A model generated the notes under the pieces. It worked only from the letters and a program-made list of their open reading frames with translations. It did no database searches and was not told the DNA's origin. This document shows positions 45,895 through 56,954 of a stretch of DNA of 64,000 nucleotides, one piece after another (positions within the stretch are counted from its first letter, which is position 1; each line of letters starts with the position of its first letter). Position numbers and translations under genes: made by a program. Source of the stretch: Athripsodes cinereus (Eukaryota; Arthropoda; Insecta; Trichoptera; Leptoceridae); assembly GCA_947579605.1 (NCBI GenBank), contig OX388322.1:2480001-2544000 (forward strand), in the 5' to 3' direction.

Positions 45895-46145
45895 ACTACT
45901 ACTACTATACCATCACGGCATATCCCACAAGTGGGGTAGCCAGCAGACCAGCTGCATATAAGAAACATGCAAGCTGTCCTCTCCGTGCCAATATAAAATT
46001 AAGACATTCAGGATGGGTGGCAAACCTCATCGCTGAATTTAAGACGTAAAATGTCTTTTTTTTTCAAACACCTGCCTTTTACAGGACACTCGAAAACTTA
46101 TGGAGAAGAGTGGGAGACCAATTCTTTACCGGGTGCTCCACGGGA
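45895..46145 (-). repeat. Short interspersed repeat (GGGATATGCCGTGA family), full-length reverse copy
   Basis: (TAC)n, then CATCACGGCATATCCCACAA, GTGGGGTAGCCAGCAGACCA, CTGTCCTCTCCGTGCCAATA, TTCAGGATGGGTGGC, CACCTGCCTTTTACAGGACA and GGTGCTCCACGGGATA: the entire family in reverse, highly similar to 25330-25585. Confidence 0.85.
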
Positions 46146-47209
46146 TAATATATATTATGTGTCATAAAATAATAATAAAATTGATATTTTATCATTAGCA
46201 GCATATTGGCACAATATTATTATGTACAGATTAAACTGTTTCCAAATAAACGAATTGGCAGGGATTTTGAAATTTTATCAGAATCGAAGGAAGTTAGTAC
46301 CAAATTATTATGTTTGTTCTCAGTATCGGCAACTATTGAAGTCGCATTACGTTTTATTATTATGTATATGCAATATGTAGCCAAGATAATTAGGAATAAG
46401 TTCAGACGAACCTGTCGGTCTATGTGCGAGTAGTCAAGGTCTCTTATGCTCTTAATCCGATGCCAGGAAGTCGTCCCGTAATAACTGCACGTAATAAATT
46501 AGTAAAATCGAAGCTGGACATTTAATCGTTAATTAACGAAAAAAAAACAAGAATGACACTGTTCTATTTTCTTTTTTTTATTAGCCTCTTACTTTTTTGC
46601 ACTCACTCATGGAATATTTTAAGAGTATTCTATTCTTTTTTCAAATGTCATCCTTTCGTTTACGATTGATCTTGGAATATTCTCAGATACTAGAGTAAAA
46701 ATTTGAAATTTTATTAGTGTTAATATTTTAAAATATTCAACGTGAATTTTCCTCCCTTCGGAATATCCTTCAACTATTAGAAGTCAAAATGTTAAGTAAA
46801 CTTTTTGGTTGGCTTCAGTTAAAAAAATATTTTCGTTAAATTAAACACTTTATATTCTATCAGAGGGGAATGCTATTTTCTAAAAAACTGGTGTTTCACT
46901 CATTCGATTTTAACGATTGTTAAAAAAATTACTCGAGACCTTCTGCGCATATAAATTTGACTGTTTAGACTTTGTATATAAATTTGTAATATTTTCAGCA
47001 AACGTAACAAATTAACAAAGTGTCAAGTGGTTTAATTTTTCTTTAACGGATTAATGAATCACGAAGTTAAATCTTTGATTAACTCTGCTCATCTTTAAAT
47101 ATAATGTTCTGTATAGAACTCGACTCAATAGCAGGGTCTTGCAGATCTGATGATATTGTCTGTCACATACACAGTATGATTTCTTAGCCTAATTTATTAA
47201 CTCTAATGT
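46146..47209. other. Intronic non-coding DNA
   Basis: A 75-codon frame at 46206-46433 shows no recognisable domain and is not called. Confidence 0.4.
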
Positions 47210-47217
47210 TTATAGAT

Positions 47218-47527
47218 CAGTGTTTCTTAACTTTTCTAGCGAGTCGCACCCCTTTGAATCTGAAAATATATCTCCGCACCCCATTGAAAAATATGTTTTA
47301 ATTTTAATTCGGCTCTCGAAGTATTAAGTGGTGATGCGCACTGGCATAATAATTTTTATGAGCTTCAATATTGGGGACACTATTGCAGATTTCAAATATT
47401 TTATTACAAGAAATTTAATAAATGATATTTTATCATTTTTATGGTTAGGTAGGGGCTTCTCCCGCACCCCCAAAAACACATTCCCGCACCCCTGGGGGGT
47501 GCGGGCACCCCCTGTTAAGAACCACTG
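47218..47527. mobile_element. 310-bp hAT-type MITE
   Basis: Starts CAGTGTTTCTTAAC and ends GTTAAGAACCACTG. Flanking octamers TTATAGAT (47210-47217) and CTATAGAC (47528-47535) agree at six of eight positions. The right part has CCCGCACCCC repeats near 47460-47510 with partners CGCACCCC near 47245 and 47275. Confidence 0.8.
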
Positions 47528-47535
47528 CTATAGAC

Positions 47536-50500
47536 TGCCGTTGATGAATTGATGAATGGTATATTAACTAGTAACCACTGGTATAAGCGAGCTTGTTATT
47601 AGTTGGTACAATTTTGCCAGTACATGTCGGCACTGAATGTTGGGCCATTTTCAACTCCTTGTGGTTCAAAATACTGAGTAAATTCAGCCTAAATTAGAGA
47701 AAAATATAATATGTAATCGTACCTACACGTTGTCTAATACACGTCTCTATTGTATAATAGTACTTATTACTTTATACTTACGTTTTGCTGTGTAGGCATT
47801 TCACATAATGGAGATATGCTTTAAAGATGTCCCGATTTATTGGCTTACATACAAGAATAACAAACCAACCCTTCACTAACCGAGCATTTTGACCTGGGAA
47901 GTTAAATTAAATTGTCGGAAAATGTACCCCAATTACTCAACGTTAAAAAAACATATTTTTGTGTGTTTTCCTCTTTTTCTTATTTATTTATTCTTTTTGC
48001 ACATCATCATTACATAACAGTGTTAACAAAATAATATAAAATTTAAAAACTAGGACGATGTGCAGTGGCGAGATTATCACTATTAAGTGATTTCTTCCAT
48101 CTAACCACGACACATTGACATAAAACTAGTGAAAAACAAATTTACTTACAAAAAAGGTATACAAAATATCAAAACACAACAAAAAAACAAAATTCAAAAT
48201 AATATATTTGACACACACCCAACATGTGGTAGGGGTTATGGATTATTTTCTCTTCATTCTCTCTTTTGCTTGTAGTTTATTCGACGTCTAAAAATTGTGA
48301 CAATTACAAAACTACATTTTCGCAGTCACCAGAATGTCTAGCAAAATTTGGCTAGTTACGTTGAGAATCAGTTTAAAATTTGATCTGTCTTATTTCAAAT
48401 GAGTACCTTAGCTCTCTAATAATGAAAAAAAATACAGAATTTACCAACGAATGTTTCTAAAAGTATGTGCCCAATTATTTTTCTTACAATTTTTTATGTC
48501 TTTGCTTAAATTCGTTATTTTATTTTTAAGCGCTCTAAACTTGGCCCTAATATGATATTATATTATGATCCATTCATTCGATTACCCAGAGTACAATGAG
48601 TTCCAGTAGAGGGATGATTTTGTACCCCAGCTGGTGACATCAATGCAGAGGATATTTTCATACATCACAGCCAAAGCATTTACGTTACAGAGACTATTAA
48701 AATATGTTTAGAGCATTGGCATATCCCAACACTCCCAACAGCAACTTTATTGTAGGACTTAGTTAAGGTGGCCAACTGTCCCGCATTGCAATATTTTATT
48801 TTTTTTACCGCGAAACGCTTAAATTGTCCCGCATTCGGCACGTGCATAATTTATCAAATATGAAGACTTTGGTATTTTCTGTAATATTTCTATATCATTA
48901 TCTCCATCGGTCCCTCAATTCTAATAAGGATCGTGACCATCATGCCTCGTTCTGTAGACCATCTGTCTCCACCTCGAGCGATCCTTTGCCATGTGCAAGA
49001 CCCCGTGCAGTGAGCTCTATATTCATAAGCAATAAAATCGTGAAATATCTCAAATTTCTACACTAAATTGAAAATTAGGCGACGTGGGGGTTGTTGAAAA
49101 GTTAGATATTTTCTCACATCTTTTTTGATTACAAATTGGATCGCACATTTTTGGTGTTCCCGTTATCATGTCCCGAATTGACTTATTGTAAAATTGGCCG
49201 TCTTAGACACAACATACTGATATTATCTACAAATCGTAATATCTTTATATCAAGTACTTACAATGTTTAATGTCTTTTAGCCGGTCATTGGTAATGATCC
49301 TTACCTTTAAATGTCACCAAGAAAACAAACAAGATCAACAGTTTGTCTGTTCCAACTGGCACAGTTCTCTCAACGAGATTATCTGCTTTTTATTACATTT
49401 GTTGTTTATTATTATTTTTCCTCGTAACAGCGTGTCCTATCTCTGTCTTTCTTCAGATCGTCGTTGGAATGAGTTATTTTATCTTTATGTATTTAGTTAG
49501 TTTTATTTTCGTAATGGGAACATGTCAAAACGGTGTTTGTTATCATCGCCCATCGTCAGGTGAAAATTCGCCAGTAGGGCATGTAGTACGGAACCGCGAT
49601 GGTCTAATTTATTGAACACACTGTCGGGATTTACGTCGCCTTTATCAGCTGTTGTTTTTTCTTTATCGACTCTCGTCCTTTCTTTAAAATTCTCACTTAC
49701 TACGGAACCGTATCTATTAATTTCAACGAAACCTTCTCTCTCGCCTGTAGGGATTTACATCTCAATCAGTTCAATTTCGAGTGTATTTTTTATCTGATTC
49801 GCCTATTGAGAATTGTCCAGTGTCTTTTCAGTTCTTTTTTTCGACTTTGATTTTTAAAGTCTTGAGTGAGTTTTTAGATGTTCACTTTTTCTACACTTTG
49901 CATTTAATTTATATATTCGTTTTTCTTGAAACACTTTGTTCGTGACATTTATTCACGCATTATTACTGTGAAATTAATTAAAAAACCGTGACAACTATTG
50001 TTTCTTTAATTTTTGATGAATGCCAGATGCTCTCTTTTATCCTGAATTTTGAGCTTATTCAAAGTCCTCTTCTCTACGCAATGCTTGAATGTCGAAATTT
50101 TTAATAATTATGTATTTTCTTATGTGACCGTATGCAGGGCAATTGAAACATGGTTTTGGACATATACGTTAGGTGTCTTGATTTACTTTCATACTTACTA
50201 AATTTAAAGAGAAACCTATATACTGTACTATAAATATTATGTTTCAAATATAATGGATGCCTTTGTATTTCCTTTTTTGTCTATTCTAGACTAAAATTTT
50301 TTTAGTTAAAAACTAAGATAGAGTGAAAATATTAAGTGATGATTTTGTGTAAAATGAAGCTAAATTGCATAATGATTACCTACCTACATAATCTGTAAAT
50401 TATCATATTGCATTTGTTATCGCACATGTGCGAAAATAGTTGAATAATATTGTACCCCTAAGAAACATCAAACACCTTATCGATTGCATATATTTTTATG

Positions 50501-50640
50501 TTTTTGCGTTATCAAATTTACAGGAAATAGATAAGATCAATAAGTTGTATTTCTCGTATTGATTTGTTTATTCAGTTGGGCTTACGTGGCTATTGTAAAA
50601 TGTGAATCTGTTACTATTCGTCGCTATTTATCTTTTTTTT
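47536..50640. other. Intronic DNA upstream of the alternative calpain exon
   Basis: No supportable gene. Some of the last kilobase may be promoter for the 50846 exon. Frames at 49270-49800 are hydrophobic and lack domain or splice support. Confidence 0.35.
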
Positions 50641-50845
50641 TCAGTGTGCGATTAGAATTTATAAAGATAAGATAGTAGTGCATAAATAATACAAATTAAG
50701 TTTGCTTAAGAAAGTTCAGTTCAAACGCGATCGTGATTTGTGCCAATCGATTTACCTCTCAAAGTGTTCCAAATTTTTATTAATTGATTCAGTTTTATTT
50801 ATATTCTTGTTTGATTACCGTGTGGTTAATTTATAAGCAGCAAAA
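50641..50845 (+). promoter_or_regulatory. Possible start region / 5' UTR of alternative calpain exon
   Basis: TTTTTTTTTCAGTGTG at 50634-50649 can be read either as an arthropod initiator (TCAGT) or as a pyrimidine-tract acceptor of a 5' UTR exon. An in-frame TAA at 50834-50836 closes the frame upstream of the ATG at 50846. Confidence 0.35.
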
Positions 50846-51769
50846 ATGGAAAGTCTTTTGGTTGCTTCCCGTGTTCAACCTATCCAGGAGGAGCCTTGTG
50901 TCAAAGTCCAACGAAAGTCGGCAAATCGTTACGAATTCAACAGCAAGGGTACAAGCAGACCAAGTTCGGCCAAGTCTAAAGAGTCGATTTTGACACATAG
51001 CACAAAGGGCTATCAAAACGACAAACCCATATTCAGTATACAAGAGTTATCTCAGGTCAAACAAGTACAAACTAGTAATCTCTACTCGGATTTCAAACCA
51101 CGATTGGTCAACAACGTCCGATCACCACCAAATGCACAGAAATTGTTACAGAGACCTGGATCCTACAAACATTTCTGGATGAAAGATAATAACAATGTAG
51201 GAGATTTCGAAAATTCCGCAGAATCGGAAATTGACATGCTGATGCATAATTTAAACGAAGAACTGAGCAGAATATCTCCAAACGGCAAATCAAATGGAAA
51301 ATTTTTCGAAGAATCTCATATTGTATACAATAATGGGAAGGGTGTTTACAGGAATGAAAGGATATTCCTGAGTGACAAATATGAGACTGAGCCGAATAGC
51401 GGCGTACCTTGTACCAATTCTAGTCATAATATGTCGAATTTAAATAGAGATAATGTCATTATAAACAACCACAGAGTTCCTACAAACTTGACCGATGAGA
51501 AATGTCGCAAGACAAATTCTTACAGGGAAGATAGAGATGTTGTGCCAATCGGGGATACGACAAAGCTCGGAGATAAAATTGGAAGAATTAACGCTTTAGC
51601 CAAATTGTTCACGAGTGGCCCTAGGAACAAGAGTAAAGTCGGGCCGATGTATGTGAAAGGTACGCCCGTCACCAACAAATTTAGGGATGTCGTAGTCACC
51701 AACAATATTATCTCCGGAAGCAATGATCTGCCGAAGATCTTCAGAGAAGATGGACAAAGAGTTTACAGG
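50846..51769 (+). CDS. Calpain, alternative first coding exon (308-residue head)
   Basis: Opens at ATG 50846 (AAAAATGG context, in-frame stop just upstream) and runs 308 codons to a donor at 51770 (AGG followed by GTTTGT), after which the frame enters SINE-derived and stop-bearing sequence. The product is hydrophilic, rich in Asn, Ser and Lys, with no signal peptide, membrane segment or recognised domain; candidate short motifs are PIFSIQELSQV (about 61-71), EIDMLMHNLNEELSRIS (about 128-144) and IGRINALAKLF (about 245-255). It ends in phase 0, exactly matching the phase of the calpain core exon at 63295, and no other downstream exon in the window fits better. I infer an alternative promoter giving a calpain isoform with a long disordered head, replacing the LYPSLP head of the 11705 exon. 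It could instead be the first exon of a different gene running past the window, but no core for one is seen. Confidence 0.7.
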
Positions 51770-51781
51770 GTTTGTCTCCAA

Positions 51782-51823
51782 TTTTTTTTTTTTTTCAAAA
51801 AAAGATGTATCTGGGTTTGTTAT
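51782..51823 (-). mobile_element. SINE family A tail fragment next to the splice donor
   Basis: Poly(T), AAAAAAGATGTATCTGGGTT and TGTTATA match the reversed tail of the SINE at 61164-61330. It lies 12 bp beyond the donor of the preceding exon. Confidence 0.6.
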
Positions 51824-52374
51824 ATTTATCTGTATTGTTTTTTGTTTTTCATTTTGGTTATTATCATGTACAGACATAAAAAAACAATTAGATGAACGAA
51901 ATCGTTAATAAATTATGAATACGTTATTAACTTTTGGAGATAGTTGGATTTAGAAATTTCAGATACTTGAAAAATCTAATGAGTTCTAATCTCCACAAAG
52001 TGGTACGCCAGTTTCTTTCTAAATATATCTCGCTTTCATTATCAGACGTTCTTAATAGGGAAGATGGCGAGGCTGTTTTCTGCTTTAGCTATCAAGAAGA
52101 GCCTCAAAATGCTGTTGAAATAAATTGGAAATGGTACATGTAATACTGCCCAAATGGAGAGCTTATCGCAACAGCGCGATATCTTCCAACTGTTGCAATA
52201 TAACGCGAATAATATTTTGCACATTCGTGTTGAATTTTCTTTTGATTACACGACATTCGGAATCCGCCCTTATCATTATTTGAGTTTTCACAACTAAGCT
52301 ACAATTTATTATTAATACGGTAGTCACGAGAAGATACAAGAACAGTTGTATTATGCAAAGATATATGTCTATGG
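51824..52374. other. Intronic non-coding DNA
   Basis: No feature seen. Confidence 0.4.
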
Positions 52375-53164
52375 GGTAATTCCATACCTACCGGTCCAGA
52401 AATAAATAAAATGGTTGCTCGACCATCTCAGAAAAAATTGTTTTTTTTGTGCTATCACCCCAACATGTTGGTAGTTCAAAATGATAATTATTTTAATTTT
52501 ATTGGTTTTGGTTTTTGTGTGGTGGCCATATTTGTTTTACAAGGCGGAGACATTTTCGCAGTTTAAAGGGTTTGCGAAAACTTGAATATCTCAGGTCCTA
52601 TTTATTTTATCAACATAAAAATAAAAGTAATTTGTTAATAAAAATATAAGCTTTAAGGTTGTAATAAAACATTTTCACCTAAATATAATTCTAAGGGATG
52701 AAATTTCAGTCTACATTCTTAACTCTTTTTTGCAAAAACTCCCATTTTCACGGAAAGATTTTGGACGAAGGGAAAGAGTCCACTCATCAAAACTTTTTTG
52801 ACAAACAACTAGGTACTAGTTGTGTTGATAAACTAAATTTCAAGTCTCAGACTTGACCCCCCTTTTCACAAAAAAAATTCAAAATTTGGAAATACTCAAA
52901 ATTTTCCATTTTCCGAGCTCAATATCTCTGGTGGGGGACTAGGTAAAAATTTGAAATCTCACCCCATAATAGACCTGTATCATAGTATTATGTGGCAAAA
53001 ATTTGGAGTTTGAGATTTTACTACGAGCAGAGATATGGCAATCACAAAATGTACAAAAATTAGTACTTCAACGGGCATACCGCATCGGCATATATAGAAT
53101 ATAAAATTGTTTACTAATAGTAAATCAATGTATATTAGACAATATTTACAAAATAGAAATCTAA

Positions 53165-53510
53165 TGAGTGCTACAGACGCATGCTGAAGATTCATTGGTC
53201 GGAACACGTCGAAAACGTAGATTTGTTAACCAGGGTAGGTGAAAAAGGCAACTCCTTAAGAATCAGCCAACAACGAGCTAACTGGCCACAACATCAGGCA
53301 CCCAGGACTGCTCATCGCTATCGTGGAAGGTAGGACCGAAGGCACAAATGGCAGAGGCCGACCGAGAGACGCGTATATAGGCCAACTGAAGAGGGGCATG
53401 AACTGTTGCTCATACGTAGAACTGAAAAAACTGGCTGAGAATAGGGAGGAATGGAGAAGAAAATCCAAACTCGTTGCAGACCAATCCAATGGATTGTAAC
53501 TCATTATATG
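53165..53510 (+). mobile_element. 5'-truncated RTE-type LINE inserted in the left TIR
   Basis: Broken frames repeat the 275-844 protein: YRRMLKIHWSEHVEN, LTRVGEK, QQRAN, then LAENREEWRRKSKLVADQSN and the same TAACTCATTATAT end. Exact 9-bp duplication GAAATCTAA at 53156-53164 and 53511-53519 marks the insertion. Several small deletions break the frame. Confidence 0.9.
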
Positions 53511-53879
53511 GAAATCTAAGTAGTATAATACCATGTTATATAATTAAATATCTTTATTTTGTGTGGGGGCGGGGTACTAAAACTCAGGGAGAACTAGCAG
53601 TCTGAATCATATTTTAACCTGTTGGATCTTGTTTGAGCAGGCACAGTCATTTATTAGCATGAACGCTGTGTACTCTCCCAGCCTAGGTAAGTTTTCTGTT
53701 AGCAGCCAAAGACGAAGGTTGTCTTTGTACTCTTTGTGTCATAGTTTTGAAACATGGAATGTGAAGAAGGCAGAAATCTTTTGAGTTATAAACAGTGCTA
53801 TTGTTATCATCTGCAAGTACCATGAAGTCAAGTATTTTGTTAAGTACAACCATCTGTTTGAAAATTCTTGTTGTGACCC

Positions 53880-54045
53880 ACTAAAGATCCATAAAAAACT
53901 ATAATTAAAGGTCTCAGAGAAATCAAATTACCTAAGGAAAAAAATCACTTGATTAATCTTATTCCTCGAAAATCTTTATGTGCTACCTGCTATAATCGAC
54001 TTTTTGTAATAAGAGATAATGGCATCAATAATGACTTGAGGCAAG
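53880..54045 (+). pseudogene. Transposase-like fragment, N-terminal side
   Basis: After one frameshift near 53895 the plus strand reads IIKGLREIKLPKEKNHLINL followed by IPRKSLCATCYNRLFVIRDN. The LIP.K.LC..C pattern is familiar from proteins of uncharacterised arthropod mobile elements; exact family not recognised. It is cut off by the inner element at 54047. Confidence 0.5.
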
Positions 54046-54828
54046 TACATATCGATACCTTAATTCGCAGATTGGGTAACTCCATTTTTTGACAAAATGA
54101 CTTAATGATGCCATAATGTTGACTGTATTCCAACACACATGCTAGGTAAATTTGAAGAATCCAACTTTATTACAAATGCCCTAAAAAACACCTCAAGAAA
54201 ATTGGGTAACTCCAATGTTAGTATTTACAACGCTGCAAATTGGGTAACTCCACCATTCTGTATGGAGACTTGCGAGAGATAGGTTGTGTATTAGGAATAT
54301 TTTACAAAAAAGTAGTTTTGGATATCTTATCCTGTAAAAAAATGTTAGATAACTGTAACCATAAGTATCAGCTTTATTTTCTGAAATTTTTTAACGTTTT
54401 TTTTATCATTTGCTCCTTATGTGATGTAGTTAATATGTAAGGTACTCACATTTTAAATAATGCAACTTTTGCAGGAGTTACTACGTGGAATTTAATTATT
54501 ACTGGATATGTTTGCGCACAAGTTTTGAAGCTGATTTACTAATATTGTATTGTTTTTTAACACATATTATGTTGTTATTTTTTAGTCAAATAAAAAATCT
54601 AGGTTTTAATACTTAAATAAACGACTTTATTTTTTGATATATTAGGATTTGTTGAATCATGATTATTTTTAAATAAGCTCAAAATCCGAAGAACTGAACG
54701 TGTATCTACATACATTACCTACTTATCATAAGTTTAATTTCTCGACCGACGGTTCTTGGTGGAAGTTCATATTAATAATTTTTAAAATGAAACACGATAT
54801 ATAGTTATTCCACTATTGACATTATTTA

Positions 54829-54876
54829 TTTTGCGAGCCGGCTTTCAAGAGCTTCCGCTCTCATCTTCAGGCAAAA
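54829..54876 (-). ncRNA. Hammerhead ribozyme, complete core
   Basis: Minus strand: stem I UUUUGC/GCAAAA (six pairs), CUGAAGA box, extra U, stem II GAGAGC/GCUCUU closing GGAA, GAAA box, three-pair stem III (AGC/GCU) with loop CG, and C-U-C cleavage site before GCAAAA. All core positions fit the consensus; CUC is an acceptable NUH triplet. Likely part of a Penelope-like pseudo-LTR. Sequence after the cleavage site (AATAAATAATGTCAATAGTG) recurs after other copies. Confidence 0.8.
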
Positions 54877-55959
54877 GTGAAATGTTTACTCATCATTTTA
54901 TAGATGAATAGCAGACTAAAGACTATGGTTAAATTAGTAACTGAAAATTGAAGAAGTGAAGAAAATCGTATGAGTGAAACAAATCCCAGAAATCATGATT
55001 TTCTACAAATTTATTAAAGACAATTCGAATTTTTATAATGAAATTGGCCCATCATATTACTTGATAGTGGTAATCTTGCAGAAATCCAAAATATAAATAC
55101 CTACTGATGATAATAATTTAGATAATAATGCGACACAAGGGATATTGTTAGATGCACAGGCTAATGCTATTGATCATAATATTGCAACAGAGAAGGGCAG
55201 CATAAGAGTCAACATCTCGTTAGTCCCATATTCAGAACATTCAGATTCTGATGAAAACTCTGAGACTTCTCTTGGAAAAAGGATGAATCATAGAGTAATA
55301 AAAATTTAAAATTCAAATTTAAAAAATCAAAAAGAGGTGTGATAAACTCGCCCTCTGTATATTATTATTATTATTTATAAGATTACGGCAACCCGTCCAT
55401 TGTGGGACGATTCGTGCCAAGTACAATATTTTTAGAATATAACACGTAATATTAAGGCATTTACTTATAAAATAATAAAATTTCTTTTGGCGGATTTTAA
55501 AATCTTGAGATATACAGAGAGGGCATCAGTGTGCAAGAGGCAAGACACTTTGATCGGATACTGGACTTCAGCTATCTCATAATACAAGTCGTAAGAGTCT
55601 CTTATTGGGCAACCGACCTCTGTATATTGATCACACCTAATTTGAATGCATTTTTTTACTAAATTTGTATATATTGTGATCAATGTATAGTAAAGAATGA
55701 ATGAATAAATAAAATAAATTGCCTCAAAGGAAGAAAAGCCTTGGCCCAAAAAATATTGTCTGCTTAAATAATCTAAACGAGACTGAAAATATCTTCACGA
55801 AAATGGACTCAGGACTACCACGATATCTAAAATAATGCTCCACACGAATTATTATTTTCACATTTTGTCACTCTTCATTATTTTTGTCTAGCTATCAACG
55901 AGTATATCGCTAAAGGTGCAACTTTTTTGTTCAACTATGTTCATCTCCGTGATACAGGA

Positions 55960-56200
55960 TAGACGATGTTCCAGGCTGGGTAATATCCTGAAAAGGCTAA
56001 TTGGCCAAAAAGAGCACCGGTCTTCCGTCCGCAAGGATTCGTCAGCCCGTGATTTCCCTCTTTCACAATACACCGTTCTTATAACGACAACAGCAGGGCG
56101 CAGGAAATATCGTAGAAAGAGGTGACGCAATTGGTGCAGAGTCGCTCTGAATGGAGGAGGCTGGTTTCTGCCCTGTCCTCCCGAGAGGAGCGTTGATGAT
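55960..56200 (+). pseudogene. LINE 3' end
   Basis: The plus-strand frame VTQLVQSRSEWRRLVSALSS followed by REER and TGA (ending about 56196) looks like the extreme C-terminus of a non-LTR retrotransposon, followed by a TGATGATGATG tail. Upstream, RLGNILKRLIGQKEHRS is in another frame, so the copy is broken. Confidence 0.65.
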
Positions 56201-56591
56201 GATGTTGAAGTATTTATCCTATATATATTACTTCAATTTAATTTGATTTTCATATAAAATTCTTTAAAAATAACATTATTATGAGACCAAACAGTATGCA
56301 ATACTTATAGGCAAATTGGGTAACTCCATCAATTATAGCATTTATTTTACAAAATCTATCACAGAAAATTAGGTAACTCCAAAAAAAGGCTACAAAACCA
56401 TTATAAACATAATTATGTCATGGTTATTGTGTTACGAACATGTATCTACATCATGTAGATATTTTAGAATAAGGAAAATAATAATAATAATATGCATAAC
56501 AAAAATATTTAGTTTTTTGTCCGCCCTGTAAAGTAGCTATTTTGGAGTTACCCAATCTGCGAATTAAGGTATCGATATGTGATTTTATTCC

Positions 56592-56954
56592 TCTGACGAC
56601 TATGATGACATACTTGTGTCAAAAACTGCCTCATTATACCTCCAGAAAGAAGACATAGTTGCAAGCATATAATATATATTATTATATTATGAAGAGCAAT
56701 GGTACCTTGGAGTTATTGAGGAAATAAGCATCGAAAACAATGACCTGAAAGTTCACTTTTTTGAGCTAGCTAGGCCACGAACCTCGTTCAAAGTTTCAAG
56801 AGGTGACAAGACCTGGGTACCTACGAATAACATTCTGAGAAAGCTCGCACCAATGGAATTTACAACTGTGACTGGCCGCTTTCACACTATCACCCCTCAA
56901 TTGTGCGAGGCGATCTATAAGCTCTTTGTTGTACACCAAAATTGTATTAGCTAG
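56592..56954 (+). pseudogene. Transposase-like fragment, C-terminal side
   Basis: The frame SDDYDDILVSKTASLYL is interrupted by an AT-rich stretch with a stop (about 56670), then reads EEQWYLGVIEEISIENNDLK, VHFFELARPRTSFKV, DKTWVPTNNILRKL and TGRFHTITPQL, ending at TAG 56952-56954. A W(Y/F)xGxV.E......V..FM block followed by WVP..NIL recurs at the C-terminus of uncharacterised arthropod transposon proteins. It lies next to the right TIR of the outer element, consistent with the end of its gene. Confidence 0.55.

Larger units (their letters stand above)
54047..56580. mobile_element. Inner 2.5-kb TIR element with TTGGGTAACTCCA repeats
   Basis: Exact 38-bp inverted termini at 54047-54084 and 56543-56580, starting ACATATCGATACCTTAATTC and ending GGGTAACTCCA. 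Further ATTGGGTAACTCCA copies lie inside near both ends (about 54202, 54239, 56313 and, with one change, 56367). The interior holds a Penelope-derived hammerhead (54829-54876), a LINE 3' end (about 55960-56200) and no transposase that I can recognise. Perfect termini suggest it is younger than the outer element. Confidence 0.85.

Noticed and set aside
49270..49797. Hydrophobic plus-strand frames
   Set aside because: No motif, no conserved splice structure, T-rich composition explains the hydrophobicity.
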